A DNA stretch of 64,000 nucleotides, taken from assembly GCA_016865035.1 (NCBI GenBank), contig CP018227.1, positions 3,253,501-3,317,500 on the forward strand. Direction: 5' to 3'. The notes under the pieces were generated by a model, which was not told where the DNA came from, did not search any database, and worked only from the letters and a program-made list of their open reading frames with translations. This stretch comes from Kordiimonadales bacterium IMCC3096. GTDB lineage: Bacteria; Pseudomonadota; Alphaproteobacteria; Minwuiales; Minwuiaceae. Shown one piece after another: positions 23,136 to 31,351 of this stretch (position 1 is its first letter; each line of letters opens with the position of its first letter). Made by a program: the position numbers and the translations under genes.

Positions 23136-23894
23136 ATGCCACGTCCGCCGTCAAAGGGACGCCTTGTCTGGATCCTCTCGCTCGGCAGCCTGCTGGCCCT
23201 CTGGGTCGTCGCTGCCGCGCTGACGGACCCGCTGACCCTGCCGGGGCCGGTGCAGGTGTTCGACGTGATGGCGCGGGAGGCGGCGAGCGGGGAACTGTTC
23301 CGGCAACTGGGGGTCACGCTCTATCGCGTGCTGCTGTCCTTCGTGCTGGCCATGTCGCTGGGCATCATGATCGGGCTGTGGATGGGGCTGAACCGCTCGG
23401 CGGACCGGTTCCTGGACCTCTGGCTGGTGTTCTTCCTGAACCTGCCTGCGCTGGTTGTCATGATCCTGGCCTATGTCTGGCTGGGCCTGACGGAGGTGGC
23501 GGCAATCCTGGCCGTGACCGTGAACAAGGTGCCGAATGTCGTCGTGACGGTTCGCGAAGGCGCGCGGGCGCTGGACCCGAAACTGGCGGAGATGGCGCGG
23601 GTGTTCCGTTTCACGCGCGGGCAGACGCTGCGACACGTCATCCTGCCGCAGATGGCACCATTCCTGGCCGCCGCTGCCCGGTCCGGGATCGCACTGATCT
23701 GGAAGATCGTGCTGGTGGTCGAACTGCTCGGCCGGGGCTCCGGCGTCGGCTTCAAGCTGCACCTGCATTTCCAGTTGTTCGAGATCGACGCGATCCTGGC
23801 CTATGCGCTGGCGTTCATCGCGGTGATGCAGATCGTCGAATGGGGCATCCTGCGACCGCTGGAACGGCGCGCCAACCGGTGGCGGCACGCATGA
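23136..23894 (+). CDS. ABC importer permease (SsuC/TauC type)
   Basis: A 252-residue inner-membrane permease with about six helices and the EAA loop contacting the ATPase (EGARALDPKLAEMARVFRFTRGQTLRHVILPQMAPFLAAAARSGIAL). It matches the BPD_transp_1 family of nitrate/sulfonate/bicarbonate importers. It overlaps the ATPase gene by 4 bases (ATGA). Confidence 0.92.
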   Translation: MPRPPSKGRLVWILSLGSLLALWVVAAALTDPLTLPGPVQVFDVMAREAASGELFRQLGVTLYRVLLSFVLAMSLGIMIGLWMGLNRSADRFLDLWLVFFLNLPALVVMILAYVWLGLTEVAAILAVTVNKVPNVVVTVREGARALDPKLAEMARVFRFTRGQTLRHVILPQMAPFLAAAARSGIALIWKIVLVVELLGRGSGVGFKLHLHFQLFEIDAILAYALAFIAVMQIVEWGILRPLERRANRWRHA

Positions 23895-24499
23895 GCGCCC
23901 TCGACATCCATATCCGCGCCAAGCGTTTTGGTGATGCAGTGGTGTTGAGGGATCTGGACCTGCGGGTCGCGGACGGGGAGGTCGTGGCCATCACCGGTCG
24001 GTCCGGCGTCGGCAAGACCACCCTGCTCAACATCATCGCCGGTCTGGACCTTGCCTTCGAGGGGGAGGTTTCACCGGCCCCCGCTGACAGCCGGGTCGGC
24101 TATGTGTTTCAGGAACCACGCCTGCTGCCCTGGCGGACGGTCAGCGAGAACCTGTGTCTGGCCTGCGGCATCACGCCTGCGCAGGCGCAGCAGTGGCTGG
24201 CTGATGTCGGGCTGGCGCGGGAGGGGGTGAAGGTCCCCGGTCAACTCTCCCTGGGCATGCAGCGTCGGGTGGCCGTTGCCCGGGCGCTTGCGATCCGTCC
24301 CGCGGTGCTGCTGCTGGACGAACCGTTCGCGTCGCTGGATGCGGAGACCGCCACGGAGATGCGTGCCCTGTTGCAACGCCTGCTGGCGGCGCACCCGACC
24401 ACGACACTGCTGGTGACGCATGATGCGGCGGAGGCCGCGGAACTGGCGCATCGGAATGTCGTTCTCGACAGGGGCGATGCATCCCGCTCCACGGCGTAG
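23891..24499 (+). CDS. ABC importer ATP-binding protein (SsuB/TauB type)
   Basis: A 202-residue ATPase, somewhat short for the family. Walker A is GRSGVGKTT, the Q-loop YVFQEPRLLPWRT is typical of the SsuB group, the signature is LSLGMQRR (LSGGM expected, the first Gly being Leu), Walker B is VLLLDEPFASLD and the H-loop is LVTHD. It completes the three-gene importer. Its stop lies 5 bases from the convergent znuA stop. The missing C-terminal ~40 residues are often dispensable. Confidence 0.92.
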   Translation: MSALDIHIRAKRFGDAVVLRDLDLRVADGEVVAITGRSGVGKTTLLNIIAGLDLAFEGEVSPAPADSRVGYVFQEPRLLPWRTVSENLCLACGITPAQAQQWLADVGLAREGVKVPGQLSLGMQRRVAVARALAIRPAVLLLDEPFASLDAETATEMRALLQRLLAAHPTTTLLVTHDAAEAAELAHRNVVLDRGDASRSTA

Positions 24500-24504
24500 G
24501 ACCG

Positions 24505-25695
24505 TCAGCCGGTGGCACCAAGACAAGTGGTCAGTTGGGTCACCAACCGGTCCATCATGCCGAAATAGTTGTCCGTTGCGGCGGGCGACGTTGTCCCGAC
24601 GGGATCCACCACACCAACGTGTACATGGTTGTCACTGGCCAGCGCCTCGACGATGTCGCTGTTGAACTGGGGCTCCGCCAGTACGCAGTGAATGTTCTGT
24701 TCGGTAATGCGGGACCGGATCAGGCTGATCTGGCGTGCACCGGGAGAGACCTCCGGGTTGATCGCGATGGAACCGGCGGCGGTCACGCCGAACCGGTTCT
24801 CGAAGTACTGATAGGCGTCATGAAAAACGATGAACGGTCTGTCGGTGACAGACGCCACCCGCTCGGCGGTGCTTGACTCCAGCTCGTTCAGGCGCCGGAT
24901 GGTCCGCGTGGCATTTTCCCTGTAGATGCTGGCATTTGTCGGGTCGGCTTCACCCAGAACGTCCGCGACATGGCGAACGATGGCGATCGCGTTCTGCGGG
25001 TCCAGCCAGACATGCTGGTCTGTGTCTCCCTCATGGCCGTCGTGGTCGGCATGCTTCTCGTGGTCATCATGGCCGTCGTGGTCGGCATGCTTCTCGTGGT
25101 CATCATGGCCGTCGTGGTCGGCGTGCTTCTCGTGGTCATCATGGCCGTCGTGGTCGGCGTGCTTCGCGTGGTCATCGTGCCCGTCGTGGTCGGCATGCTT
25201 CGCGTGGTCATCATGGCCGTCGTGGTCGGCGTGCTTCTCGTGATCATCATGGCCGTCGTGGTCGGCATGTTTCTCGTGATCATCGTGCCCGTCGTGATCG
25301 GCATGCTCTCCGTGATCATGGTGATGTGGTTCGAAAGCTTCATTGTCCCTGACGGGCAGCAGGCGCATGCCAGGGGCCTCGATCAGTTCGACGACTCTCG
25401 CCTTCTTCGAGAGATTGGCGAGGGGGCGGTTCAGAAAGGCCTCAAGGGAGGGCCCGACGCGAAAGATCACGTCCGCGCGGGACAGGGCCAGCGCGTCGGA
25501 GGGCCGGAGTGCATACCCATGCGGTGACGCCCCCGGCGGCAGGATCAGGTCCGGCTCCGCCACACCCTCCATGACCGCAGCGACCAGTCCATGGATCGGG
25601 ACGATGGAGGCGCTGACGCGGATACGCGCCTCCGCCATCGCCGATCCGGCAGTGAGTGTCAGGGCCAGAACGGCAGGCAAGAGGGAACGCAGCAT
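24505..25695 (-). CDS. znuA: High-affinity zinc-binding protein ZnuA with expanded His-rich loop
   Basis: A 396-residue periplasmic zinc-binding protein. I start at ATG 25695 (MLRSLLPAVLALTLTAGSAMA), 7 bases after GGAG; the GTG at 25710 is less likely. The signal peptide is followed by SASIVPIHGLVAAVMEG with the first ligand His in PPGASPHGYAL. Then comes a loop of eight HADHDGH units (about residues 125-225), and further ligand sites at QHVWLDPQNAI, VFHDAYQYFENRFG and the C-terminal Asp (HVGVVDPVG). The family is usually ~300 residues, so the loop explains the excess. ZnuB/ZnuC are not adjacent. A candidate Zur site precedes the gene. Confidence 0.95.
   Translation of the reverse strand: MLRSLLPAVLALTLTAGSAMAEARIRVSASIVPIHGLVAAVMEGVAEPDLILPPGASPHGYALRPSDALALSRADVIFRVGPSLEAFLNRPLANLSKKARVVELIEAPGMRLLPVRDNEAFEPHHHDHGEHADHDGHDDHEKHADHDGHDDHEKHADHDGHDDHAKHADHDGHDDHAKHADHDGHDDHEKHADHDGHDDHEKHADHDGHDDHEKHADHDGHEGDTDQHVWLDPQNAIAIVRHVADVLGEADPTNASIYRENATRTIRRLNELESSTAERVASVTDRPFIVFHDAYQYFENRFGVTAAGSIAINPEVSPGARQISLIRSRITEQNIHCVLAEPQFNSDIVEALASDNHVHVGVVDPVGTTSPAATDNYFGMMDRLVTQLTTCLGATG
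25036..25323 (-). repeat. In-frame tandem 36-bp repeat inside znuA (eight units)
   Basis: Eight tandem copies of a 36-bp unit encode HADHDGHDDH(E/A)K. The last copy is cut short and runs into GDTDQH. Copies differ only at a few silent sites and one Glu/Ala codon, which suggests recent expansion by slippage or recombination. It codes for a metal-binding loop and is not a CRISPR array: there are no spacers. Confidence 0.92.
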
Positions 25696-25723
25696 CAGTC
25701 TTCTCCACACTTCGATGTGCGGC

Positions 25724-25741
25724 GAAGTTTATACATCATTC
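25724..25741 (-). promoter_or_regulatory. Candidate Zur operator upstream of znuA
   Basis: The imperfect AT-rich palindrome GAAGTTTATACATCATTC is centred on TA, about 30 bases before the znuA start. Its GAA...T.TA.A...TTC symmetry resembles Zur boxes. Five of nine half-site positions are symmetric, so support is weak beyond the position in front of a zinc-uptake gene. Confidence 0.35.
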
Positions 25742-25771
25742 GATGAACGTCAAACTGTTCGTGTGGGCCCG

Positions 25772-27301
25772 TCAGGTCCCCGCGAAATCGTCTCTGAGCG
25801 TCCGTTTCAGGACCTTGCCGGTAGCGTTGCGCGGCAGGGTCTGCACAAACTCGACACGGCGCGGCACCTTGAAGGTTGCCAGATGCTCTCGGCAATAGGC
25901 CGTCAGCGCGTCAGCGGAGAGTTCCGCACCCTTCTTCAGCACGATCACGGCGCAGCCGATCTCCCCCCACTTGTCGTCTGGCAGGCCGATCACGGCGGCT
26001 TCCGCGATCTGGTCCAGGCGATAGATCACGTTCTCGACCTCCGCCGGATAGACGTTCTCGCCGCCGGAGATGTACATGTCCTTGGTGCGGTCAACGATGA
26101 AGTAGAAGCCATCCTCGTCGCAGCGCGATGCGTCACCCGTGTTCAGCCAGCCGTCCTGGATCGCGGCCTCCGTGGCCTCCGGCCGGTTCCAGTAGCCGGG
26201 GGTGATGTTGGGACCCTTGCACCAGAGTTCGCCGATCTCGCCCACCGGCAGGTCGTTGCCGTTCTCGTCCACGATCCGAACCTGGTTGTGCAGTGCGGGC
26301 TTGCCGGCCGATCCGGGACGGGTCATGGCGTCGCCTGCATCCAGCACCAGGACGGTCGGGCTCGTCTCCGTCATGCCGAAGCCCTGTGCCAGGCCAAGAC
26401 CGCGTGCGGCCCATGTTTCCAGCAGGGAAACGGGAACCGGGGCACCGCCGACACCCGCGACCTGGACGCGCGAGAGGTCGGTGTCGGGGAATTCGTCGAG
26501 CTGTGCCATGAACTGATAGTTCGCCGGCACACCGAAGAAGTGGGTAACCCCGAACTCCGGGTCGCCGAGCAGCTTCAGTCCGGTTCCGGGATCGAAGGCG
26601 CGCATGATCAGCACCGTGCCGCCCGCGTGCATGACCGGATTGGTGTAGCAGTTCAGGCCGCCGGTATGGAACAGCGGCAGCACCGTCAGCTGCACCGAGT
26701 CCGGCGTGATGCGGTGGGGCAGGCCCAGGTTGACCGTGTTCCAGAAGGTCATGCCATGGGTGATCATCGCGCCCTTGGGCAGCCCCGTGGTGCCGGAGGT
26801 GTACATGATGGTCCACAGATCGTCGTGCGTCAGGTCCACCATCAGCGTCGGCTCGGTGTGGCTTGCGATCCCGCGCTCGTACGCGCTGTCGCCGCCGTCG
26901 CATGTGGTCTCGACGACATGGGGAATGCCGACCTTCTCCGCCACTGCCTGCGCCGTCTCCGCGAACTCGCTGCCGTGAACGATGACCTTCGGCGTGGAAT
27001 CCGAGGTGATGAAGCTCAGTTCGGAGACCGTCAGACGCCAGTTGAGCGGGACCATGACGGCGCCGAGCTTGGCACAGGCGAACTGGACCTCGATGACATC
27101 GGTCGTGTTGGGGGCCAGCACGGCGATGCGATCACCCTTCTGCACACCGAGATCGCGCGACAGCCAGGTCGCCAGACGCCCGGTGCGGTCATTGGTTTCG
27201 ATGTAGGTGAACCGGCGGTCACTCGCCAGATCAATCAGCGCCGTGTGTTCGCCGCGGAACATCGCGTGGTGCGCCAGCCAGTCGTAGACCTTGATCGTCA
27301 T
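25772..27301 (-). CDS. AMP-dependent acyl-CoA synthetase (long-chain type)
   Basis: A 509-residue ANL-superfamily enzyme that activates a carboxylic acid to its AMP ester and then CoA thioester. The P-loop TIMYTSGTTGLPKGAMITH, the A5 motif QGFGMTETSP, the A7/A8 region LNTGDASRCDEDGFYFIVDRTKDMYISGGENVYP and the C-terminal catalytic Lys in PRNATGKVLKRTLRD are all intact. The chain-length preference is unknown. It is followed at 93 bases by a SnoaL-like gene on the same strand. Acyl-CoA dehydrogenase and monooxygenase genes lie 10 kb away. Confidence 0.93.
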   Translation of the reverse strand: MTIKVYDWLAHHAMFRGEHTALIDLASDRRFTYIETNDRTGRLATWLSRDLGVQKGDRIAVLAPNTTDVIEVQFACAKLGAVMVPLNWRLTVSELSFITSDSTPKVIVHGSEFAETAQAVAEKVGIPHVVETTCDGGDSAYERGIASHTEPTLMVDLTHDDLWTIMYTSGTTGLPKGAMITHGMTFWNTVNLGLPHRITPDSVQLTVLPLFHTGGLNCYTNPVMHAGGTVLIMRAFDPGTGLKLLGDPEFGVTHFFGVPANYQFMAQLDEFPDTDLSRVQVAGVGGAPVPVSLLETWAARGLGLAQGFGMTETSPTVLVLDAGDAMTRPGSAGKPALHNQVRIVDENGNDLPVGEIGELWCKGPNITPGYWNRPEATEAAIQDGWLNTGDASRCDEDGFYFIVDRTKDMYISGGENVYPAEVENVIYRLDQIAEAAVIGLPDDKWGEIGCAVIVLKKGAELSADALTAYCREHLATFKVPRRVEFVQTLPRNATGKVLKRTLRDDFAGT

Positions 27302-27394
27302 GGAAATTCCTCCCCTGTTGGCCGAGTCATGGCAATGGGCAGGACGAAGTGCAAGCCACTATCGGCGCAGGGGTGTGTCAGGCGAACGGCATGC

Positions 27395-27829
27395 TCAGTT
27401 GCCCTTGCGCGCCGGGGCTTCCCGGTTATGCCACCAGATGCGGGCGACCCGTGCCGCACCGTTGGCAAGCAGCCGGCATTCGATGATGCCGTCGCACTCG
27501 ACGCGAACACCTGAATCGACCAGATCGAACTGCGCGGCCCAGCGGGCGACACCCATGTCGCCGTTGGTGGCCAGGATCCGATACATGAAGACGATGTCCG
27601 CCTGGCCCTGCAACGCCTGTTGCCAGTGCGCGCGAATGGCCTCGGCCCCCTTGACCGGCGGTCCGAAGGGGCTTTCGAACCAGGCGCCGTCGGCGTCGAA
27701 CAGACCTGCGAGGTCGTCGGCGCTTTCCGCCTGCCAGGCACCGCCAAAGGCCTGCAGCCATTTGTCGAATATCTGCTGCAGGGAGGGCGCGCGTCCCCCG
27801 ATCTCGAAATTGCCGCTGGTCTCGCTCAT
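27395..27829 (-). CDS. SnoaL/NTF2-like domain protein
   Basis: A 144-residue single-domain protein of the NTF2-like fold: a long N-terminal helix, then a strand with DADGAWFESPFGPPVKGAEAIRAHWQQAL, ending in the sheet with GDMGVARWAAQF and RIWWHNREA. These domains act as small-ligand enzymes or binding proteins and no catalytic set is obvious here. It reads into the acyl-CoA synthetase gene and may share its promoter. Confidence 0.75.
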   Translation of the reverse strand: MSETSGNFEIGGRAPSLQQIFDKWLQAFGGAWQAESADDLAGLFDADGAWFESPFGPPVKGAEAIRAHWQQALQGQADIVFMYRILATNGDMGVARWAAQFDLVDSGVRVECDGIIECRLLANGAARVARIWWHNREAPARKGN

Positions 27830-28006
27830 GTCCGGGTCTCGTCAGTCACTGTCCGGCATTCCCTGTACTCGGCACCGGTCCGCATCCGGGTACGGTTGCC
27901 GGTCGTCAATGGTTTGGTGACACTAGGAGACGCAAGAACCGTACCGCAAGCGCGATCTGATCGGATCCCGTCCCTGTCGCGGGGCCGGGTGACAGCGCCG
28001 CGCGGT

Positions 28007-28942
28007 TCAGTCGCGGCCCAGCGCGCCCATCATTTCGCGCCATTCCCGGGCCGAGAGGCCGCTGTCAGCCTGCGTTACCTGCTCCCCCGCCAGCATCCGG
28101 CGCACGATGGCGACCGCGGTACGGGACAGGTGCATACCCCCCAGCCGATACTCCTCGAACGCATCGGTGGTCAGCGGTACCCAGGCCCGCATCATCTCGA
28201 TCATGGCGTCGGCGTAGACGCGAATTTCGTATTGTGCATGCGGATCTGCACGCAGGGACAGAAAATGCATCAGATTGTGCAGGTTCGTCTTCCAGTACCA
28301 CTGGGTGTAGAAGTTGAGCGACAGGTTCATGCGCGCCAGTTCCCGCGCCAGTCCGCTCTTGTTCGCATCAAGCGGCTGACCGTCCGTGCCCTCGTTCAGC
28401 ATCTCGGAATAGTGCTCGTACACCTGCGCGGAATCGTTGCGCAGGATGTCGAGGACCTGGGCGGCTTCCTCCCCCTCCAGCACCGCGCCGCGCCCCTGGT
28501 GGTTCGCGGTCGACTGGGACGCCAGCTGCGCCGGCTCCGGGATGTAGAACTCCCGGTCGAGGATCGAATAGCGGGCGGAATATTCGTTCACGTTGGCGGT
28601 GCGGTGGCGGATCCACTGTCGTGCCACGAAGATCGGCAGCTTGACGTGAAACTTGATCTCGCACATCTCGAACGGCGTCGTGTGGCGGTGCCGCATCAGG
28701 TAGCGGATCAGACCGGCATCCTGGCTAACCTTGCGGGTGCCGCGCCCGTATGAAACACGTGCCGCCTGCACCACGGCATTGTCGTCGCCCATGTAGTCGA
28801 TGACCCGCACGAAGCCATGATCAAGCAGGGGAACGGCGGTATAGAGCTGATCTTCCAGCGCGGTGGAGACGACCCGGCGCGTGGGCTGCGTTTCCGCCCG
28901 CATCCGCTCGATATCGTCGATCTGGTCCTGTGTCAGCGGCAT
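28007..28942 (-). CDS. thyX: FAD-dependent thymidylate synthase ThyX
   Basis: ThyX makes dTMP from dUMP using methylene-tetrahydrofolate and FAD/NADPH. The 311-residue protein starts [15 protein letters not shown] (GGAG 9 bases upstream). The ThyX motif [15 protein letters not shown] is intact (about residue 105-119), and the substrate segment [24 protein letters not shown] is present. It diverges from the tmRNA gene, whose promoter should lie in the ~100 bases after the ThyX start. No thyA is seen in this window. Confidence 0.98.
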   Translation of the reverse strand: MPLTQDQIDDIERMRAETQPTRRVVSTALEDQLYTAVPLLDHGFVRVIDYMGDDNAVVQAARVSYGRGTRKVSQDAGLIRYLMRHRHTTPFEMCEIKFHVKLPIFVARQWIRHRTANVNEYSARYSILDREFYIPEPAQLASQSTANHQGRGAVLEGEEAAQVLDILRNDSAQVYEHYSEMLNEGTDGQPLDANKSGLARELARMNLSLNFYTQWYWKTNLHNLMHFLSLRADPHAQYEIRVYADAMIEMMRAWVPLTTDAFEEYRLGGMHLSRTAVAIVRRMLAGEQVTQADSGLSAREWREMMGALGRD

Positions 28943-29039
28943 CTGGGCGTTCTCCGGTGGCGTGGCGCACGATGATAGGGGCAATTGGCGATTCGACGAT
29001 CCCGAATTCCGCCTGCCCCCTCTAGGAAATGCCGTCGAA

Positions 29040-29375
29040 ATGGCCCATATAGGGGCTGTCGGGCAACCGACTATGGCGATAAACGCTATACGAAATAGGC
29101 GTAACGGACCCGGGGGCAGTGCCCGGCGCCTCCACCAACTCCTCCAGCCGGACTTGTGCCGGGGACGATGGGACCCGATGGGGGCGAAACAGGATCGACG
29201 TGCGTAGTAAAGGTGTGGTTTTCGCCCGGCATGGTACCACCGTATCGGACCAACTTTGATAAGTGCCAATGATAATGAAATGGTGCTCGCTGCTTAATAG
29301 CTAAGCAAGCGCGGCCCGGGGGGCGCCGGGCAACAGAAGCCCCCCACCCAATTCCGGTCGCGACTGGCCAGACCC
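29040..29375 (+). ncRNA. ssrA: Split (circularly permuted) transfer-messenger RNA
   Basis: A two-piece alphaproteobacterial tmRNA. The acceptor piece comes first and ends at 29137 with a T-arm (CCGGG, loop GGCAGTG, CCCGG), the acceptor strand CGCCTCC and ACCA. A 42-base intervening segment (29138-29179) is removed. The coding piece starts at 29180 with GGGGGCG, which pairs fully with CGCCTCC (one G-U), then AAACAGGATCGACG (D-loop-like). The tag frame begins at GCC 29265 and reads [10 protein letters not shown] then TAA (29295-29297). A GC-rich H-type pseudoknot follows (about 29314-29346: GCCCGG/CCGGGC with GGGGGC/GCCCCC). The outer ends (about 29040 and 29375) are estimates. tmRNA rescues stalled ribosomes and tags the product for ClpXP. 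The gene sits directly before sspB. Confidence 0.93.
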
Positions 29376-29431
29376 GCGGTGATACCGTGTCAGAGGGGGG
29401 CAGTCGCAGACCCGCGACTTCGGAGGGTACG

Positions 29432-29947
29432 ATGAAATACGCACAGATGGTCGAGGATGCTCTCCGCGGGGTTGTCCGGCGCGCGCTGCATGCCGCGAAC
29501 ACCGAGGGGCTGCACGGCAACCACCATTTCTATGTCACGTTCCTGACCCGCTTTCCGGGCGTGGAACTGCCCGATCATCTGCTGGAGCGGTACGAGCACG
29601 ACATGACCATCGTGCTGCAGCACCAGTACTGGGATCTGAAGGTGGAGGAGACCTTCTTCGAGGTCTCGCTAAGCTTCAACAAGCTGCCGACCCGCATTCA
29701 TGTGCCCTATGCTGCCGTCACCTCCTTTGCCGACCCGAGCGTGCAGTTCGGTCTGCAGTTCGAGCCGCAGATGGACCAGATCGACAGCGAGTCGGTGGTG
29801 CCCGCCGGCAATGCCTTCGCACCGATGAAGGTGCCGGAGGAGTCCGGCGATTCGGAGGTTCCGGAGGCCGAAGAGAGCGGTGAAGGTGCGCCGGAGGAGA
29901 AGGCCGGCGAGGTCGTGTCGCTGGATGCGTTCCGCAAGAAGAGCTAG
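29432..29947 (+). CDS. sspB: SspB-type ClpXP adaptor (alphaproteobacterial SspB)
   Basis: SspB-alpha binds the tmRNA tag and tethers the substrate to ClpXP. The 171-residue protein starts at ATG 29432 behind a perfect GGAGG site. The N-terminal substrate-binding domain (LHAANTEGLHGNHHFYVTFLTRFPGVELPDHLLERYEHDMTIVLQHQYWDL) is typical. An acidic, flexible linker (~120-155) ends in the ClpX-docking peptide VVSLDAFRKKS. It starts ~55 bases after the estimated tmRNA end, so adaptor and tag RNA are neighbours on the same strand. Confidence 0.95.
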   Translation: MKYAQMVEDALRGVVRRALHAANTEGLHGNHHFYVTFLTRFPGVELPDHLLERYEHDMTIVLQHQYWDLKVEETFFEVSLSFNKLPTRIHVPYAAVTSFADPSVQFGLQFEPQMDQIDSESVVPAGNAFAPMKVPEESGDSEVPEAEESGEGAPEEKAGEVVSLDAFRKKS

Positions 29948-30512
29948 GACGCGACCGATTACCGGCTTGCCGCCGGTTCGCGATCAGCGGGCGTTCCGTG
30001 GACTCGGTCTTCTGTCCGGCAGATCGATGCAGCGCCGTCTCGACACATTGTGATCTCCTGTTGGCACTGTCCCAATATGCACCGTCCGTCGCGTTTCGGT
30101 GCATCGATCACGTCTATTTGCAATCACAGTTCGTGATTTGCGCAGGGTCAATCGCGCCGGCGCAATGTTAACGGCCATCACACTTCAGACCACCTGTCGG
30201 GAATGCCGGACTGCTGGTATTCGGGGCCAAGTACGCGATCTGGCGTCTGAATCTCCGTTTCCCGGCTGTTCTGCCGTTGGTGGATTCCCGGGAAGGTTCC
30301 CGTGCTGCGGATTTCTGGCCTGTTGCTTGCTGTTGTTTGATCAGCCCTCGGGCTCCCGACGACCCGGGCAGCAATCAGGATCCCCGACCCCCCAATCCAT
30401 GCTGTCCGGGTCGCCGCGGTATCTCCGCAAGGCGGAGACGCCACCACTTTCCATATGCGTCAGTGACTGAGATGATCATCATGGCCCCGGCCCAGTGATG
30501 TGGAGAATGAAC
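29948..30512 (+). other. 565-base gap with small inverted repeats and no recognised gene
   Basis: After sspB there is a short hairpin (ACCGGC-TTGCC-GCCGGT, 29961-29977) without a T-run, and further on TGCACCG...CGGTGCA (30078-30103). Open frames here have poor codon use and no family resemblance. A promoter for the DUF4197 gene is expected, but I could not point to one. Confidence 0.5.
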
Positions 30513-31259
30513 ATGCGCAAGATTGCCCTGCTGCTCGCGATCACCCTGCTCTCGGCGCCCGTTGCCGCGGACGGCCTGTTCGGCAAGGCCAAGAACCTGC
30601 TGGGCGGTGCCACGCAGAGCATCCCGTCCCTTGGTGGTTCATCGTCCGGTTCCGCGCTGGGAGCGGACGAGGTCGGGCGGGGTCTCAAGGAAGCCCTTCG
30701 TATCGGCAGCGCCCGCGTGATCGACCAGGTCAGCGCGCTGGGGGGCTTCGAGAATGACAGCCTGATCCACATTCCGCTGCCCGACAATCTGGCCCGCGCG
30801 CAGAAGGTGCTGAACCGCATGGGGATGTCGAACCAGCTCGATGATCTGGAGACGCGCCTGAACCGTGCTGCGGAGACGGCATCGGTCAAGGCGCGCGACC
30901 TGTTTGTCGATGCGGTCGACACCATGACCATCGATGACGCCATGAACATCCTGAACGGCCCGAAGGACGCCGCGACGCAGTATTTCCGTCAACGCATGAC
31001 GCCCGGCCTGCTGGCGGAAATGGAGCCGGTGGTGGACCGGAGTCTTTCCGAGGTCGGTGCGATCCAGGTCTACGAGAATGCGGTCGGCCAGTTCGGCAAG
31101 ATGCCGCTTGTGCCGGACCTCAGGGCCGATCTGACAAGCCACGTGCTGGATCTGGGGCTGGACGGAATCTTCCATTATCTGGCGGTCGAGGAGGCGGCGA
31201 TCCGCGCCAATCCTGCCAAGCGGACCACCGAACTGTTGCAGAAGGTCTTCGCGAACTGA
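30513..31259 (+). CDS. DUF4197 family exported protein
   Basis: A 248-residue protein with a signal peptide (MRKIALLLAITLLSAPVAA). ATG 30513 lies 7 bases after GGAG; ATG 30507 would add MN. The mature part matches DUF4197: GLKEALRIGSARVIDQVSALGGFENDSLIHIPLPDNL, then DNIxL-type helices including TIDDAMNILNGPKDAATQYFRQ and a C-terminal DGIFHYLAVEEAAIRANPAKRTTELLQKVF. Family proteins are helical and periplasmic, with no known function. It stands alone, ~90 bases before the response-regulator fusion. Confidence 0.88.
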   Translation: MRKIALLLAITLLSAPVAADGLFGKAKNLLGGATQSIPSLGGSSSGSALGADEVGRGLKEALRIGSARVIDQVSALGGFENDSLIHIPLPDNLARAQKVLNRMGMSNQLDDLETRLNRAAETASVKARDLFVDAVDTMTIDDAMNILNGPKDAATQYFRQRMTPGLLAEMEPVVDRSLSEVGAIQVYENAVGQFGKMPLVPDLRADLTSHVLDLGLDGIFHYLAVEEAAIRANPAKRTTELLQKVFAN

Positions 31260-31351
31260 GCCGTTTCGACGAACCAGCGCGTCAAGGGCTGTATCCATGA
31301 CAGTTTCGTTTCATACTGTCTTTCGCAGACAGGCAATCAGGAGGGGCCGCA

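Noticed and set aside
25036-25323. 36-bp direct repeats that might be taken for a CRISPR array
   Set aside because: Units are contiguous with no spacers, stay in the znuA frame and encode a known type of His-rich loop.
24970-25527. A 185-residue hydrophobic repeat protein (VVVGMLLVVIMA units) on the plus strand
   Set aside because: It is the exact antisense of the His/Asp repeat of znuA. CAT/GAC codons read as ATG/GTC on the other strand, which makes an artificial membrane-like repeat.
30099-30470. A 123-codon open frame between sspB and the DUF4197 gene
   Set aside because: It has no ribosome site, unusual Cys/Arg/Pro-rich composition and poor codon use; probably chance.
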